From Raoultibacter massiliensis (GTDB lineage Bacteria; Actinomycetota; Coriobacteriia; Coriobacteriales; Eggerthellaceae): a stretch of 64,000 bases of DNA. The stretch covers positions 1,680,231 to 1,744,230 of the forward strand of contig NZ_LT962671.1 in NCBI RefSeq assembly GCF_900199545.1, given 5' to 3'. The notes under the pieces are model-generated. The model was given only the letters and a program-made list of their open reading frames with translations, was not told where the DNA came from and searched no databases. Made by a program: the position numbers and the translations under genes. This document shows positions 43,676 to 53,406 of the stretch, piece after piece (the first letter of the stretch is position 1; every line of letters starts with the position of its first letter).

Positions 43676-44533
43676 CTATTCGTCGATGTAGTTGCGAGGA
43701 TCGTGGTTTTCATTGGGCGGCGTGGTTATGCGCAGGCCGATGAAATCGACCCAGTCGAGCACGCGTTGCGGAACGTAGATGCCCGGCTGCGATTTCGCCG
43801 CTTGCGCGATGGCGCGGATGCATGAAACCGTATGGGCGAGATCTTCCATCTCGTCGACGTCGGACACCGGCGAGAGAAACGCCGAGGGGATGTCTTTCTC
43901 CTGGAGCTTCTCCACGTAGCCGTCGAGCGCCGGACGCCCGCCGGTGTTGTAGTACACGCCCTGGTGATCGATCGGCGTGTTGCGGCTGAAACCGACAAGC
44001 GAGGTGCCGCACTCCTGGCACGGAGCCTGAACGAATCCCGGCGTTCCAAGCGACTGGAAGTAGTCGAGCCACGCGAACGCCTGCGACACATGGGAGCGCG
44101 GCATGGTGGGTATGTCGCCGCCGACCGAGACGATGCTTTCGTAGCCGAGAGCGAATATCTGGGCGAACGCATCGTCGAAGTGGTCGTCGAAAGTCGCGCC
44201 CTTGTCGGTCAGGTAGTGGATCTCCATCGGCCAAGGCCCGATCTCATCGTACGTCGCCTTCATTATCTCGACGTTGTCGGCGGGCGTCGTGGATACGAAG
44301 AAGTCGTAGGTGATCTTCGTCGCATCGGGATCGCTCGCCACCAATTCGTCGTTTTCAGCCTGCATTTCAAGCAGCACTTGCATGCAGAGCTCGGATACAT
44401 CGAACAGGCTCCTCTTGAAAAACTCTGCAGCCTGCTCGTTCGAGAACGGCCCGCTTGCCACCAAACGGGTCTTCACCGTTCCGGGAATCGGAGGCTTGCT
44501 GAACAAGAGCAGGGCGTGTTTCTTTTCCGCCAT
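43676..44533 (-). CDS. DUF2064 glycosyltransferase-like protein
   Basis: 285 residues, GT-A fold DUF2064. N-terminus ALLLFSKPPIPGTVKTRLV matches the nucleotide-sugar-type loop (KxPxxGxVKTRL); GATFDDHFDDAFAQIFALGYESIVSVGGDIPTMP carries the GGD(I)P metal/nucleotide motif. DUF2064 proteins of the TIGR04282 type are annotated with arsenosugar synthesis. Start is taken at ATG 44533 (MAEKKH), with GAGGAG 8 bases upstream. Between a molybdoenzyme and the tetraether-synthase-like radical SAM gene. Compare ArsS at 54.9 kb. Confidence 0.8.
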   Translation of the reverse strand: MAEKKHALLLFSKPPIPGTVKTRLVASGPFSNEQAAEFFKRSLFDVSELCMQVLLEMQAENDELVASDPDATKITYDFFVSTTPADNVEIMKATYDEIGPWPMEIHYLTDKGATFDDHFDDAFAQIFALGYESIVSVGGDIPTMPRSHVSQAFAWLDYFQSLGTPGFVQAPCQECGTSLVGFSRNTPIDHQGVYYNTGGRPALDGYVEKLQEKDIPSAFLSPVSDVDEMEDLAHTVSCIRAIAQAAKSQPGIYVPQRVLDWVDFIGLRITTPPNENHDPRNYIDE

Positions 44534-44569
44534 GAAATGACTCCTCACATCTCGTCTCGACCTTACGGC

Positions 44570-46843
44570 TCACGCCGTCGGTTCGTCCGTTTTTCTGATC
44601 GTGCAGCGAATCGCGTTGTACGACCAGGTTCCTATCATCGCCTCGCCGTCTGCCACCGAGCAGTCGGTCAGGGTGTTGATGTTCGATTCCCATATGCCGC
44701 CGAAACCCGGTGCGCCGGGTTCTCTTTCGGGATACCACCACCCGTAATCGGCACTCACGACATCGTCGCGCATGGGAGCTGTTTTCAGTATAAAGCTTGC
44801 CTCGCCCTTTTCGTTCGAGAGCGTCACGCGATCGCCCGAGGCGAGCCCAAGGCGCTCGGCCGTCCGGGGGCTGACCTCAACCAACGGATCGGGATAGCTC
44901 TCCCTGAAATCCCCGTTCGCCAAGAACATCGACGCGTTGTAGGGCTGCTTGCGCGCGCCGGTGATGAGGACGAGGCCGTCGTTTCGATCCGCCGCCCCAG
45001 AAGGAGACGCGCCGTCGGAGGCCCCCGTTGCCGGCTCTTCGCCCTCGAGGCCGCAAGAGGTCACGAGGGAAGCGAATCGCGGCGACGGCGACGGCAGCCT
45101 ATCGCCGCCGAGCGCATCGAGGACTTCGCAGGCAAGCTCGATCTTGCCGGTCGTCGTTGCGAATCCCGCAGGTTCGCCGTCGGCCCCCGGCAGCTTGTGC
45201 TTTTCGTAGGCGGGCGGGCGCCAGTACAAACCCGTCGTGCAGTAGTCCTCCCACGAGACTCCCGCCTCGGCGAGCGTCCGGGCATAGGCTTCCTGCAGGG
45301 TCGCATCAGGCCAATCCTCCGCCTGCCCGAGGCGAAGCCCGAGTTCGCGGAACACATCGTAGTCGGTCTTTCTTCCGTAGTACGGATCGACGGCCGCAGG
45401 ACCCCCGTAAGCGATGTTCGCCACACCTCCGTGGGCCTGGAACGTCGGACGTTCGATCGCCCCGGCGGCAGGCAGCACGTAGTCGGCGATGCTGGCCGTG
45501 GGCGTCATGTAGTATTCGAGAACCACGAGCAGATCAAGCGACATGAGCGCCTTGAAGACCCGATGGGTGTCGGCGTAGGTAAGCAGCGGATTGGTGGCTT
45601 CGACGATCAGAGCACGCACCGGATACGGGTCGCCCTCGATCATGGCCTTGAGCACAAGGTCGGGATGCGCCGAGGTAAGGTAGCGGACCGGCAGGCGCCG
45701 CCCCAGCTTCTCGGTCAAACGCCGCACCCGCTCGTAGCCTTCGTAGCACTGCAAGGGGGTATAGGGCGTATTCAGGCACGCCGCCCTCTGCTCATCGGTC
45801 ATGCGAGCGCTCATTTCGAGATCGACCTCGGGCGTGAAATCGCTCATTTCGGCGAGCACGCAAGCCCCCCGCTTGTCAACGTTGCCGGTGATCGCCCGCA
45901 AGCAGCAGATGGCGCGATGGGTCGGGGAGACGTCGGGGCCGATCTGGTCGACGCCGCGTCCCGATACGAGAACCGCCGCACCGGCACCTCCGAATATGCG
46001 CGCAGCCCGCTCGATATCCTCGGGCGCAAGCCCGCACACCCGGCCCACGGCTTTCGGCGTGTAGGGTTTCACATGCTCGACCAGCTCGTCGTATCCATGG
46101 CACCACTGTTCGACGAAGTCGCGATCGGCCAGACCCTCTTCGACGATGACGTGGATGAGTCCCAGCGCGAGCACGCAATCGGTTCCCGGCCGTATAGGCA
46201 ACCACAGATCGGCCCGCGCGGCAACCTGCGTTCGGCGGGGATCGACGACTACAAGCGGCACCTCGCTCTTCGAAATGCCGATGAGCGAGCGCCAAAACGC
46301 CGAATTGTCGGACTGGGCCGGATTCGTCCCCCATATGAACACCGCTTCGGTGAGAGTCGGATCGATATCCGCCTCCACCGTCCAGCCGAACGTCAGCGCA
46401 TCCATCCAGATTCGCGGATTCCAGCAGATCTGCCCGATGCCCATGTTGTTGGGAGATCCGAACAGGCTCATAAAGCGGTGCAGCGGCCAAAACGACGCGT
46501 GCGGCCCCCCGATCGCACTCGCAAGCGTGGCGGGGCCGTGCTCTTTCGCCAGAGCCCGCAAGCGCTCGGCAATATCGTCGAGCGCATCGTCCCAGCTCAC
46601 GCGTTCCCATTCGTTAGACCCCCGCTCGCCCGTCCGGCGGAGAGGGTAGTTGATGCGCTCTTCGTCCTCGAGCACATCGAGGTTCATGCGCCAGCGCCTG
46701 CATCCCTTGACGATCTTCTCGTCGTAGGGATAGCGCGTAACATCGGGCTCGAGATCTACCACGCGACCGTCTTCCACCGTTGCGGTAAACGCGCAGAGGT
46801 ACCCGCAGAAATGGCAGTTGGTAGGCTTGAGTTCGCGCACCAT
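44570..46843 (-). CDS. Molybdopterin oxidoreductase (4Fe-4S, cytoplasmic)
   Basis: 757 residues. N-terminal Fe-S motif CHFCGYLC...GCRRW, then the DMSO-reductase-family core: GGPHASFWPLHRFMSLFGSPNN, FIWGTNPAQSDNS, VVVDPRRTQVAARADLWLPIRPGTDCVLALGLIH, and PYPVRALIVEATNPLLTYAD. The C-terminal bis-MGD cap is at about residues 640-750 (LVLITGARKQPYN, VSPRTAERLGLASGDRV). No Tat signal. A low-complexity Gly/Ala/Ser insert lies near residue 625. Start ATG 46843 is 2 bases after the CCG-protein stop. No Fe-S or NrfD partner follows, so the CCG protein may be its electron partner. Substrate unknown. Confidence 0.87.
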   Translation of the reverse strand: MVRELKPTNCHFCGYLCAFTATVEDGRVVDLEPDVTRYPYDEKIVKGCRRWRMNLDVLEDEERINYPLRRTGERGSNEWERVSWDDALDDIAERLRALAKEHGPATLASAIGGPHASFWPLHRFMSLFGSPNNMGIGQICWNPRIWMDALTFGWTVEADIDPTLTEAVFIWGTNPAQSDNSAFWRSLIGISKSEVPLVVVDPRRTQVAARADLWLPIRPGTDCVLALGLIHVIVEEGLADRDFVEQWCHGYDELVEHVKPYTPKAVGRVCGLAPEDIERAARIFGGAGAAVLVSGRGVDQIGPDVSPTHRAICCLRAITGNVDKRGACVLAEMSDFTPEVDLEMSARMTDEQRAACLNTPYTPLQCYEGYERVRRLTEKLGRRLPVRYLTSAHPDLVLKAMIEGDPYPVRALIVEATNPLLTYADTHRVFKALMSLDLLVVLEYYMTPTASIADYVLPAAGAIERPTFQAHGGVANIAYGGPAAVDPYYGRKTDYDVFRELGLRLGQAEDWPDATLQEAYARTLAEAGVSWEDYCTTGLYWRPPAYEKHKLPGADGEPAGFATTTGKIELACEVLDALGGDRLPSPSPRFASLVTSCGLEGEEPATGASDGASPSGAADRNDGLVLITGARKQPYNASMFLANGDFRESYPDPLVEVSPRTAERLGLASGDRVTLSNEKGEASFILKTAPMRDDVVSADYGWWYPEREPGAPGFGGIWESNINTLTDCSVADGEAMIGTWSYNAIRCTIRKTDEPTA

Positions 46844-46845
46844 GC

Positions 46846-47844
46846 CTACCACTCCCCCGCTTCGGACGCCTCGGCGCAATCGGCCGCAACGGCGCCGCAG
46901 CAACCGGGCGAAGCATCGGCGAGCCCACGGTAATCGCGTCTGCCCGAATGCGTCTCGAAAAGAAACCTCACCTGCAAGTAAGGAGGAAGCGACGCCCAAT
47001 CTATGCGCTCGTTGCACAAAAGCTCGAGGTAGTGGATGACGGGCAGTGCATCCTGGAAGTTCGACAGCTGCGAAGCGCAGCTCATGCACGCCGTCACGAT
47101 CGCATCGGCGCCTGCGGCAACGCCCTCTTCGCCGCGACGCTGCGATTGCCGTGTCGCGGCGTCGTTTTTGCCCGCAGCCTTGGCCAGAGATCCGCAGCAC
47201 ATCGAAGCCGTGCGGCTATGCTCCATTTCCACCACCGATCCGGCGGGAAGGAGGCTGCGCGTACCGCGCGCGAATTCCCCGGTTTTGCGGTCGGGGCACG
47301 AATCCTGCACCGTCAGCTTCGGCGCAGCCCCCGCGTATGCCATGCCGTTTTCGTCGAAGAACGAACGCACGGCTTCTTCGCCGACCCCGATGCCGCACGA
47401 TCCAAGCACCTCGGGCAAAACGGCCACTTCGATGCCGAGGTCTTCCTCGCTTTTCGCAAGCACCCGCCTCAGCTCCGCCGTGCAGTTCGGGCACGCCGTG
47501 ATGACGCGCTTCACGCCGGCGTTTCGAAGGGATGCGAGCAGATCGGCTTCGAAGGCAGGGCATACGTTTTCGGCATCGGGTTCGAAGGCAAGCAGCTTGC
47601 CGCAGCATAAAAGCGAGATGCCATCGGCCTCACCCGCTCTTTCGAGCATCGCATACACCGCGCCCATGAGCGAAGGCGCGAAGTTGATGACCGAGCAACC
47701 CGGAAAGAACAGTGATCGCGCAGCGGTATGGGCATGCGTCTGGTCTGCCCCGTCGAGCAGAACACACGCGTGCTCATCAAACGCTATCGCGCTTCCCGTC
47801 AACGCATCATGCACGATCGTACGATCCACGGTTTTCGCTCCCAT
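46846..47844 (-). CDS. CCG-domain (HdrD-like) Fe-S protein
   Basis: 332 residues with two CCG-type halves: RSLFFPGCSVINFAPS...LLCCGKLLAFE...ITACPNCTAE and VQDSCPDRK...SMCCGSLAKAAG...VTACMSCASQ. It lacks the N-terminal ferredoxin of the 39.4 kb homologue. Ends with a cysteine pair (GCCGAVAADC). Two bases before the molybdoenzyme it presumably serves as electron carrier or thiol/disulfide partner. Confidence 0.82.
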   Translation of the reverse strand: MGAKTVDRTIVHDALTGSAIAFDEHACVLLDGADQTHAHTAARSLFFPGCSVINFAPSLMGAVYAMLERAGEADGISLLCCGKLLAFEPDAENVCPAFEADLLASLRNAGVKRVITACPNCTAELRRVLAKSEEDLGIEVAVLPEVLGSCGIGVGEEAVRSFFDENGMAYAGAAPKLTVQDSCPDRKTGEFARGTRSLLPAGSVVEMEHSRTASMCCGSLAKAAGKNDAATRQSQRRGEEGVAAGADAIVTACMSCASQLSNFQDALPVIHYLELLCNERIDWASLPPYLQVRFLFETHSGRRDYRGLADASPGCCGAVAADCAEASEAGEW

Positions 47845-47904
47845 CCGTTAGAAGGCACCGAAATCATCCGGCGCCTCCCATCATAGCAAATGCTGTTCCC
47901 AATC

Positions 47905-47933
47905 GGCCGGTGCGGCGCAGAGCCGCACCGGCC
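47905..47933 (-). terminator. Hairpin after nrfD
   Basis: Perfect 12-bp arms GGCCGGTGCGGC (47905-47916) and GCCGCACCGGCC (47922-47933), loop GCAGA. It separates the NrfD operon from the CCG/molybdoenzyme/radical SAM run on the same strand. T-run weak. Confidence 0.6.
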
Positions 47934-47957
47934 TTCTGTGTCGATCGACGAGATACC

Positions 47958-48932
47958 CTAGTAGAGGTTCTCCTTGCCGCGCCATTTGGAAACGAAGTTC
48001 TCGTCGCCCTTGGCGATGCGATTGTAGTAGCGGTTCTCGCCCGGAATCTCGGCGCGCTCGTCGGAATAGACGCACAGGTAGCGCAGCAGCAAACCGCCGA
48101 GCAGGACCAGCACCGGAGCAACCACCTCGGAAGCCGGGGAATGAGCTCCGCCGACGTACAGGATGAGCGGAATGACCAAGCCGAATCCAAGCATTCCGAT
48201 CCAGAACAGCGGTGCGGTCTTGCCCTTGACCCAGCGGGTCGCCACGGCCTTGGCCGTCACGTTGCCGGCACCGAAGAACGAAAGCACCATGATGAGCAGC
48301 ACCACGATCTCGGCGCATACGAGCACGATGTCGACGACGTGGATGATCTCGCGGATAATCTCCGCAACGACCGCTGCCTCAAGGCTGAATTCAACCGGCC
48401 AGCCGCCCAAGCCGAGCGCGATTGCCGCGCAGGCGGTGGAGGTTGCCGAAATCGTGAACAGCACGGGAAGCGCCGGAGTCGCCCAAAACGCATGGGCCTT
48501 CAACGTGGAGAGCATGACGCCCGTGTACACCATGATGCCGAAGCCCGCAAAGCCCGCGATAGCGAGGAACGCGCCGCGCCCGCCAGCCAAAACGCCAGCC
48601 AGCCCGCTGATCCATTCCCACGGCAGATACGATGCCCACCACAGGGCTCCGAACACCATGGCGATGACCAAAAGCGTTGCGCCCCACTTGATGATGGCCG
48701 TCGCCGTGGTCCATACGCGCCAGAACACGAGGGGCTGGCCGAGTTCGAACACCAAAAAGAAACAGCCGACGGCGAGCGCAGCCAGCGCGATGAACATCGG
48801 CCACGCGAACAGCACGCCTGCACCCGGTGCGATGAAGAAATCGAAGATGGCGGAAAGGAACATGATGCCGCCGCCGAGGCCACCCAAGAACAGATAGATG
48901 ACGATCGGCATCTCCCAATAATGATGTTTCAT
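47958..48932 (-). CDS. nrfD: NrfD/PsrC-like membrane quinone subunit
   Basis: 324 residues with about eight membrane segments, starting MKHHYWEMPIVIYLFLGGLGGG, the usual NrfD opening (W..P...Y.FL.G...G). It would link the molybdoenzyme/Fe-S pair upstream to menaquinone. A soluble C-terminal tail (KWRGKENLY) follows the last segment. ATG 48932 overlaps the Fe-S subunit stop by one base. Confidence 0.9.
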   Translation of the reverse strand: MKHHYWEMPIVIYLFLGGLGGGIMFLSAIFDFFIAPGAGVLFAWPMFIALAALAVGCFFLVFELGQPLVFWRVWTTATAIIKWGATLLVIAMVFGALWWASYLPWEWISGLAGVLAGGRGAFLAIAGFAGFGIMVYTGVMLSTLKAHAFWATPALPVLFTISATSTACAAIALGLGGWPVEFSLEAAVVAEIIREIIHVVDIVLVCAEIVVLLIMVLSFFGAGNVTAKAVATRWVKGKTAPLFWIGMLGFGLVIPLILYVGGAHSPASEVVAPVLVLLGGLLLRYLCVYSDERAEIPGENRYYNRIAKGDENFVSKWRGKENLY

Positions 48933-49510
48933 TACGCCTTACCTCCCAACTCGGGAATATAGTAGATCTGCGGGTCGGTACCGAATTCGGTGAAAAGACG
49001 TTCCGTTTTCACCGAACCGATGAGCTTCGAAACCTCGCTCTCGGGATCGTCGAGATCCCCGAAGATGCGCGCCTTCTGATGGCAGGTGTCCACGCAGTAG
49101 GGCTTCGAACTCGGATCCATCTGACGGCGATCGCGGCAGAACGTGCACTTGCGCACGAAGCGATGCAGGCGAGGTTCGAGATGCGATGCGTCGCGCATGC
49201 CGTAGGGGCATGCGTTCACGCACACCTTGCAGGCCATGCACTTCTTGGAATCGATCCAGACCGTACCGTCCTCGTCCTGCTGGCTTGCGCCCGTGGGGCA
49301 GCAGGGAACGCACTCGGGATTGGCGCAGTGCATGCACAGAAGCGGAGTCCAATCGCGGTGCACGTTGGGCCAGGTTCCCTGGGTTCCCTCGGTAACGACC
49401 GGGTTGTACACAATATCCAACGGCAGGTCGTTCCACGTGCGACAAGCGACCGTGCACGACTGGCAGCCGATGCAGCGACGTTTGTCGATGACCATCACGT
49501 ACCGTGTCAT
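48932..49510 (-). CDS. nrfC: NrfC/PsrB-type 4x[4Fe-4S] ferredoxin subunit
   Basis: 192 residues. Four cysteine motifs: CIGCQSCTVAC, CMHCANPECVPCCPTGA, CMACKVCVNACPYGM, and CTFCRDRRQMDPSSKPYCVDTCHQKA. No signal peptide. Starts at ATG 49510, 2 bases beyond the molybdoenzyme stop. Electron carrier between the 969-residue catalytic subunit and NrfD. Confidence 0.93.
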   Translation of the reverse strand: MTRYVMVIDKRRCIGCQSCTVACRTWNDLPLDIVYNPVVTEGTQGTWPNVHRDWTPLLCMHCANPECVPCCPTGASQQDEDGTVWIDSKKCMACKVCVNACPYGMRDASHLEPRLHRFVRKCTFCRDRRQMDPSSKPYCVDTCHQKARIFGDLDDPESEVSKLIGSVKTERLFTEFGTDPQIYYIPELGGKA

Positions 49511-49512
49511 GT

Positions 49513-52422
49513 CTATTCTCCTTCCTCGGCCGCGGCGGCACCTTCGGGCGCGGCCTCTTCGCTTGCCGGCTCGGGCTCTTCGGCAACCAGCTCGTTGTAG
49601 CCCATGTCGAAGCATCTGCCACTCGCCTCGTCTACCAAACAGGCCCGCTCGGCATCGTAGGTGTAGCCGTAGTAGGCATCGTGGAACGCACCCGTTTCCG
49701 GATCGATGAGCCATCCGCTGTTGGGATCGTAGACGAAGGCGAGATCACCAAGCACGGCGTGCCCCTTCGCAACATCCCAGGTAAGCTGCTCGGGAACCTC
49801 GTACGGAGCGGCTTCGGAACCCGGATGGCAGCGGATGCCCGCCACGAACGGGATCTCCTCGCGGTCCATCGTGTACATCTTGCCGGTCTCGTCGTCGACC
49901 AGGCACTCGTTGGCCGCATCGTAGCGCCAGCCGGTGTAGGCATCATGGTATCCCTTGGTCCTCGGGTTGATGAGCCAGCCCGATTCGTCAAGGCGGAAGT
50001 GCGTGTCTTTCGTATACAGGTTACCGCTCTGCCACACCCACTCGTAGCCCTCGGGAACCTCCTCGGGAGGCTGCGGAACCTCGAACGGAATGGGCTCGCG
50101 AGCAAGATGCTGATCGCTCGGCATAACCGTCACGCCCGGCTCCTTCGACGAGCCGGGAATGGAGAACTGCGTATCGGACGGCTTGTACTCCTTGTCGAAC
50201 TCGCCGCACTTGTACACCTTGCACATAAGGCCGCGGTTCGCCCACGAGCCGCCCATGGGATCGCAATCCCAGTCGTCGACCGAGGTGAGCACGTTGACAT
50301 TGGATTCGAGACAGCCGAAGGGGTTGTCGAGATCGGCCGAGCCGTCGCGCTCGGGGAACCACCAGCCGCGCGGCGCGAACACCACGTTCGGATGCACTTC
50401 GGGCTCCACGTTCGCCCGCATCTTGATGCGGCCGCGGCGCGTCTCGATCCAGCACCAATCGCCGTACTCGATCTTGAGCTTTTCGGCAAGTTCGGGGTTG
50501 ATGGAGAAGTACGGATCGGGGTACAGGAAGCGGATGCCTTCCATCTGGAAGTGCTCGGAGTGATGGTACGGCATGAATCCGCCGCCCGTGGTGAGCACGA
50601 TCGGGTACTCCTCGGCGATCTCGGGCGTATCGATCTCGTTTTCGATGCAGCCGATATAGGTGGGCATGCCCGAATAACCGAGCTGACGCAAGATGGAGGA
50701 ATTGCACTCGACCTTGCCCGAAGGAGTCCAGAAGCCGCCGTTGGTGATGAACTTGTTCTGATGCAGCGGCGGGTAGTACATGCGGTAGTAATCGACGAAA
50801 TCGTTATAGCAACTGATGGAGAGGCCCAAAGGCTTGAGGATGTGGTAGTACGCCTCTTCCTCGGTCTCCCACGGCCACATCTCGGGATCCTGGCCGCAAG
50901 CCAAACCAAGCTTGCGCCAGAACGTCATGTCGGTATGGCGATCGTACTTCGGCTGGATGGCGCGCCTGCCGCCCATGAAGGAGTCGGTTGCGCCGTAGTG
51001 GGTCACGATGGTAGGACGCTCGAGGGCGCCGGCCGCCGGGAACACGTAGTCGGAGAACAGGGCCGCCGGGGTCATCCAGTAATCGACGGTAACCAGGAAT
51101 TCGCACTGCTTCAAAGCCTGCAGCGTCATCTTGGCATCGCCGTAGGAATTGACCGGGTTCGTAGCGTTCACGATGAGCGCGCGCACCGGGTAGGGATCAC
51201 CCGTGATGATGGCCTTGAACACGCTCGGGCCGTGAGCCTCGCAGAACCACTCGGTGGGCAGCGTCTTGCCCCATGTGCGCTTCGCGTTGTCGGAAATGAG
51301 CTGATAGCCGGGCCACGAGGTAAGCTTGAACTTGTTGGAGCCGATCTGCTTCGCCTTCTGCTCCTCGGGCAGGCATTCGTTGGCCTCCATTTCCTCGTCG
51401 GTCAAGAAGCCGAGCGAGGGACCGGGCATGCCGTCGCCGCCGGGAACATCCAGGTTGCCGCAGACCGCGCGGATGAGCGCGATGGCATGGCTGCCGGTGG
51501 TGGAAGCGCGGCCGATCTGGTCCCACGTGCAGCCCCACTGGATGCAGCCGGGACGGTTCATGGCGTACATGCGCGCCACTTCGCGGATCTGTTCGGGCTT
51601 GAGCCACGTGATGGGGGCGGCCCATTCGGGCGTGTAGTCTTTAACGTGCTCGCGCAGCTCGTCGAATCCATCGCACCATTCGTTCACGAAGTTGAAGTCG
51701 TACATGCCTTCGTAGATGATGGTATGCAGCATGGCAAGGGCGAGCGCCGCATCGGATCCGGGGCGCAGCGGCACCCACAGGTCGGCTTTGGAAGCCGTCT
51801 CGGAATAGCGGGGGTCGACGACGATGATCTTCAAGCCGGCCTTCTGCAGGTCGGTGTAGCCGTCCATGCCGCCAAGCGTGGAGGCGCCGGGATTCATACC
51901 CCAGAGGATCAGGCACTTCGCACCGCCGAGATCGGTCTCGAACGGCGACCAGCCAGCCACGCAGGTCTCGGCCATGAACGTCGGGATCCAGCACAGAAGC
52001 GCGTTGTGGAAACCGTTCGGCGAACCGAACTGGTTGAGAAAGCGGCGACGCGCCCAGTCGTCGGTGCGCGTTGTACCGCCGGCCGTGGCAACCGCTTCCG
52101 CTCCGCTTTCAGCCTTGATCTGGTTGAGCTTTTCGGCCACCTCTTGGATCGCCTGGTCGTATGGAATCTGCTCCCATTTCCCCTCGCCCTTTTCGCCTAC
52201 GCGCTTGAGCGCATGGTTGATGCGGGCGGGGTGGTTGACATGCAAGAGCGCACTCGTACCGCGGCAGCATAACCCGCCGTGGTTCGAATAATCAGGATCG
52301 CCTTCGATCTTGATTACATCGCCGTCCTTGACGTAGGCAAGGACGCCGCAATTCGCATGGCAGAAATAGCAGAGCGACTTAACCATCTCGACGCCATCGG
52401 CATGGATATCGATTTCTGTCAT
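49513..52422 (-). CDS. Molybdopterin oxidoreductase with C-terminal repeat domain
   Basis: 969 residues. N-terminal 4Fe-4S motif CYFCHANCGV...CCRGT, then LCWIPTFMAETCVAGWSPFE, LILWGMNPGASTLGG, VVDPRYSETASKADLWVPLRPGSDAALALAMLH and PYPVRALIVNATNPVNSYGD; the cap domain is at about residues 640-770. No Tat signal, so cytoplasm-facing. Beyond the usual end, residues 775-969 add an unusual extension with two similar units, SGWLINPRTKGYHDAYTGW (from about 814) and SGWLIDPETGAFHDAYYGY (from about 902), and an acidic Ala/Glu tail. GGGGAAGG precedes the ATG. With NrfC and NrfD it makes a quinone-linked reductase or dehydrogenase; substrate unknown. Confidence 0.88.
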   Translation of the reverse strand: MTEIDIHADGVEMVKSLCYFCHANCGVLAYVKDGDVIKIEGDPDYSNHGGLCCRGTSALLHVNHPARINHALKRVGEKGEGKWEQIPYDQAIQEVAEKLNQIKAESGAEAVATAGGTTRTDDWARRRFLNQFGSPNGFHNALLCWIPTFMAETCVAGWSPFETDLGGAKCLILWGMNPGASTLGGMDGYTDLQKAGLKIIVVDPRYSETASKADLWVPLRPGSDAALALAMLHTIIYEGMYDFNFVNEWCDGFDELREHVKDYTPEWAAPITWLKPEQIREVARMYAMNRPGCIQWGCTWDQIGRASTTGSHAIALIRAVCGNLDVPGGDGMPGPSLGFLTDEEMEANECLPEEQKAKQIGSNKFKLTSWPGYQLISDNAKRTWGKTLPTEWFCEAHGPSVFKAIITGDPYPVRALIVNATNPVNSYGDAKMTLQALKQCEFLVTVDYWMTPAALFSDYVFPAAGALERPTIVTHYGATDSFMGGRRAIQPKYDRHTDMTFWRKLGLACGQDPEMWPWETEEEAYYHILKPLGLSISCYNDFVDYYRMYYPPLHQNKFITNGGFWTPSGKVECNSSILRQLGYSGMPTYIGCIENEIDTPEIAEEYPIVLTTGGGFMPYHHSEHFQMEGIRFLYPDPYFSINPELAEKLKIEYGDWCWIETRRGRIKMRANVEPEVHPNVVFAPRGWWFPERDGSADLDNPFGCLESNVNVLTSVDDWDCDPMGGSWANRGLMCKVYKCGEFDKEYKPSDTQFSIPGSSKEPGVTVMPSDQHLAREPIPFEVPQPPEEVPEGYEWVWQSGNLYTKDTHFRLDESGWLINPRTKGYHDAYTGWRYDAANECLVDDETGKMYTMDREEIPFVAGIRCHPGSEAAPYEVPEQLTWDVAKGHAVLGDLAFVYDPNSGWLIDPETGAFHDAYYGYTYDAERACLVDEASGRCFDMGYNELVAEEPEPASEEAAPEGAAAAEEGE

Positions 52423-53406
52423 CTACCTTCCCCTCTACTCGTCTTTCCAATTACATTCGCACAATGGGACACGTAGCGTGCGGATAAGAGAATCCTACGG
52501 ATCACCGAGCCCAGTCTAAGGGAGCCCCGAAGCGCATACATCACACTGGAAGATTTAATCCAGCATGCGAGGTAAGCCTATCGGTACTAATTCGGAATTC
52601 CCCAAATTCGGACTACACCGCTCGCGGAACGGGATCGGCCACTCGCCCGCTCGATACCCGAAGCGAAGACGCGCGATCGCATTCGGCCTACTGACCGGAC
52701 ACCGGTCACCCCCGTCGCCTTGATCCGTCCAGCGGATCCGATTCTCTCGCTTCCTCCTGACACATTCGCCTGACTCCATTATGCGACCAATACTCCTATT
52801 GGACGGCATCCATTATATAATATCGAGTCAAGAATACATGAACGAAGCAATCGATGCTTCCGCGACTGGTACCGAGCGCCCGACGAAAAGACCGCCTGAA
52901 GCGGTTTGCGCACCCCGAACACGCCGCAAGACGGCAGCCGTCGGCAAAATGGCGAGTGCCGGAAACGCAATCGACGAGCCGACACGGTGTTTCCCAGCCC
53001 GAACACGCATGGCGAGCGGGGCGGCGTTCGGAATACCGGGCATGCGGGACGAGCTGGGCGCAAGGAGCGCAGCAAAGAAAAACGGGCGGCCGCGATTGAA
53101 CGAGCGCGACATCAGGCAAAGCGAAACCCGAAAGACGGGAAGCTAGCCCAGGGGCGGATGCGCGCTTCCATGGAGGCGATCTGTCCGTGAATGCCTTATT
53201 TCTGGCGCAAAATCGGACCTCCCGCTGCCGAGCGAAAACCGGTCGCCTGCGTGAAACCATGGAACACCAGGTCGCTGCTGGTTCAGCAGCAAACCGAGCT
53301 TTCGGGAGCGCAACACGCATTCCCCCGCGCACAACCTTTCCGAAGCAAGCGGTCGCCCGAGGTTTATACTATCTAGAAAACGATACCGGGCAGAAGCGAG
53401 GCACCC
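52423..53406. other. Long intergenic region, no supported gene
   Basis: Nearly 1 kb between the divergent molybdoenzyme operon and the PhnP-like gene. It must hold both promoters. A frame of 102 codons opens at 52838 (MNEAIDASATGTERP) a few bases after a TATAAT (52816-52821), but has no ribosome site, no family and a basic low-complexity composition. Short repeats of CCGAACACGC occur. Best treated as non-coding until tested. Confidence 0.5.

Noticed and set aside
43832..46933. 1033-codon plus-strand frame
   Set aside because: Antisense to the DUF2064 and molybdoenzyme genes; the composition is Arg/His/Gly-rich with no domain, typical of GC-rich shadow frames.
49504..52272. 922-codon plus-strand frame
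   Set aside because: Antisense shadow of the 969-residue molybdoenzyme.
52838..53146. 102-codon frame after a TATAAT
   Set aside because: No ribosome site, basic low-complexity composition and overlapping open frames on both strands; left as intergenic.
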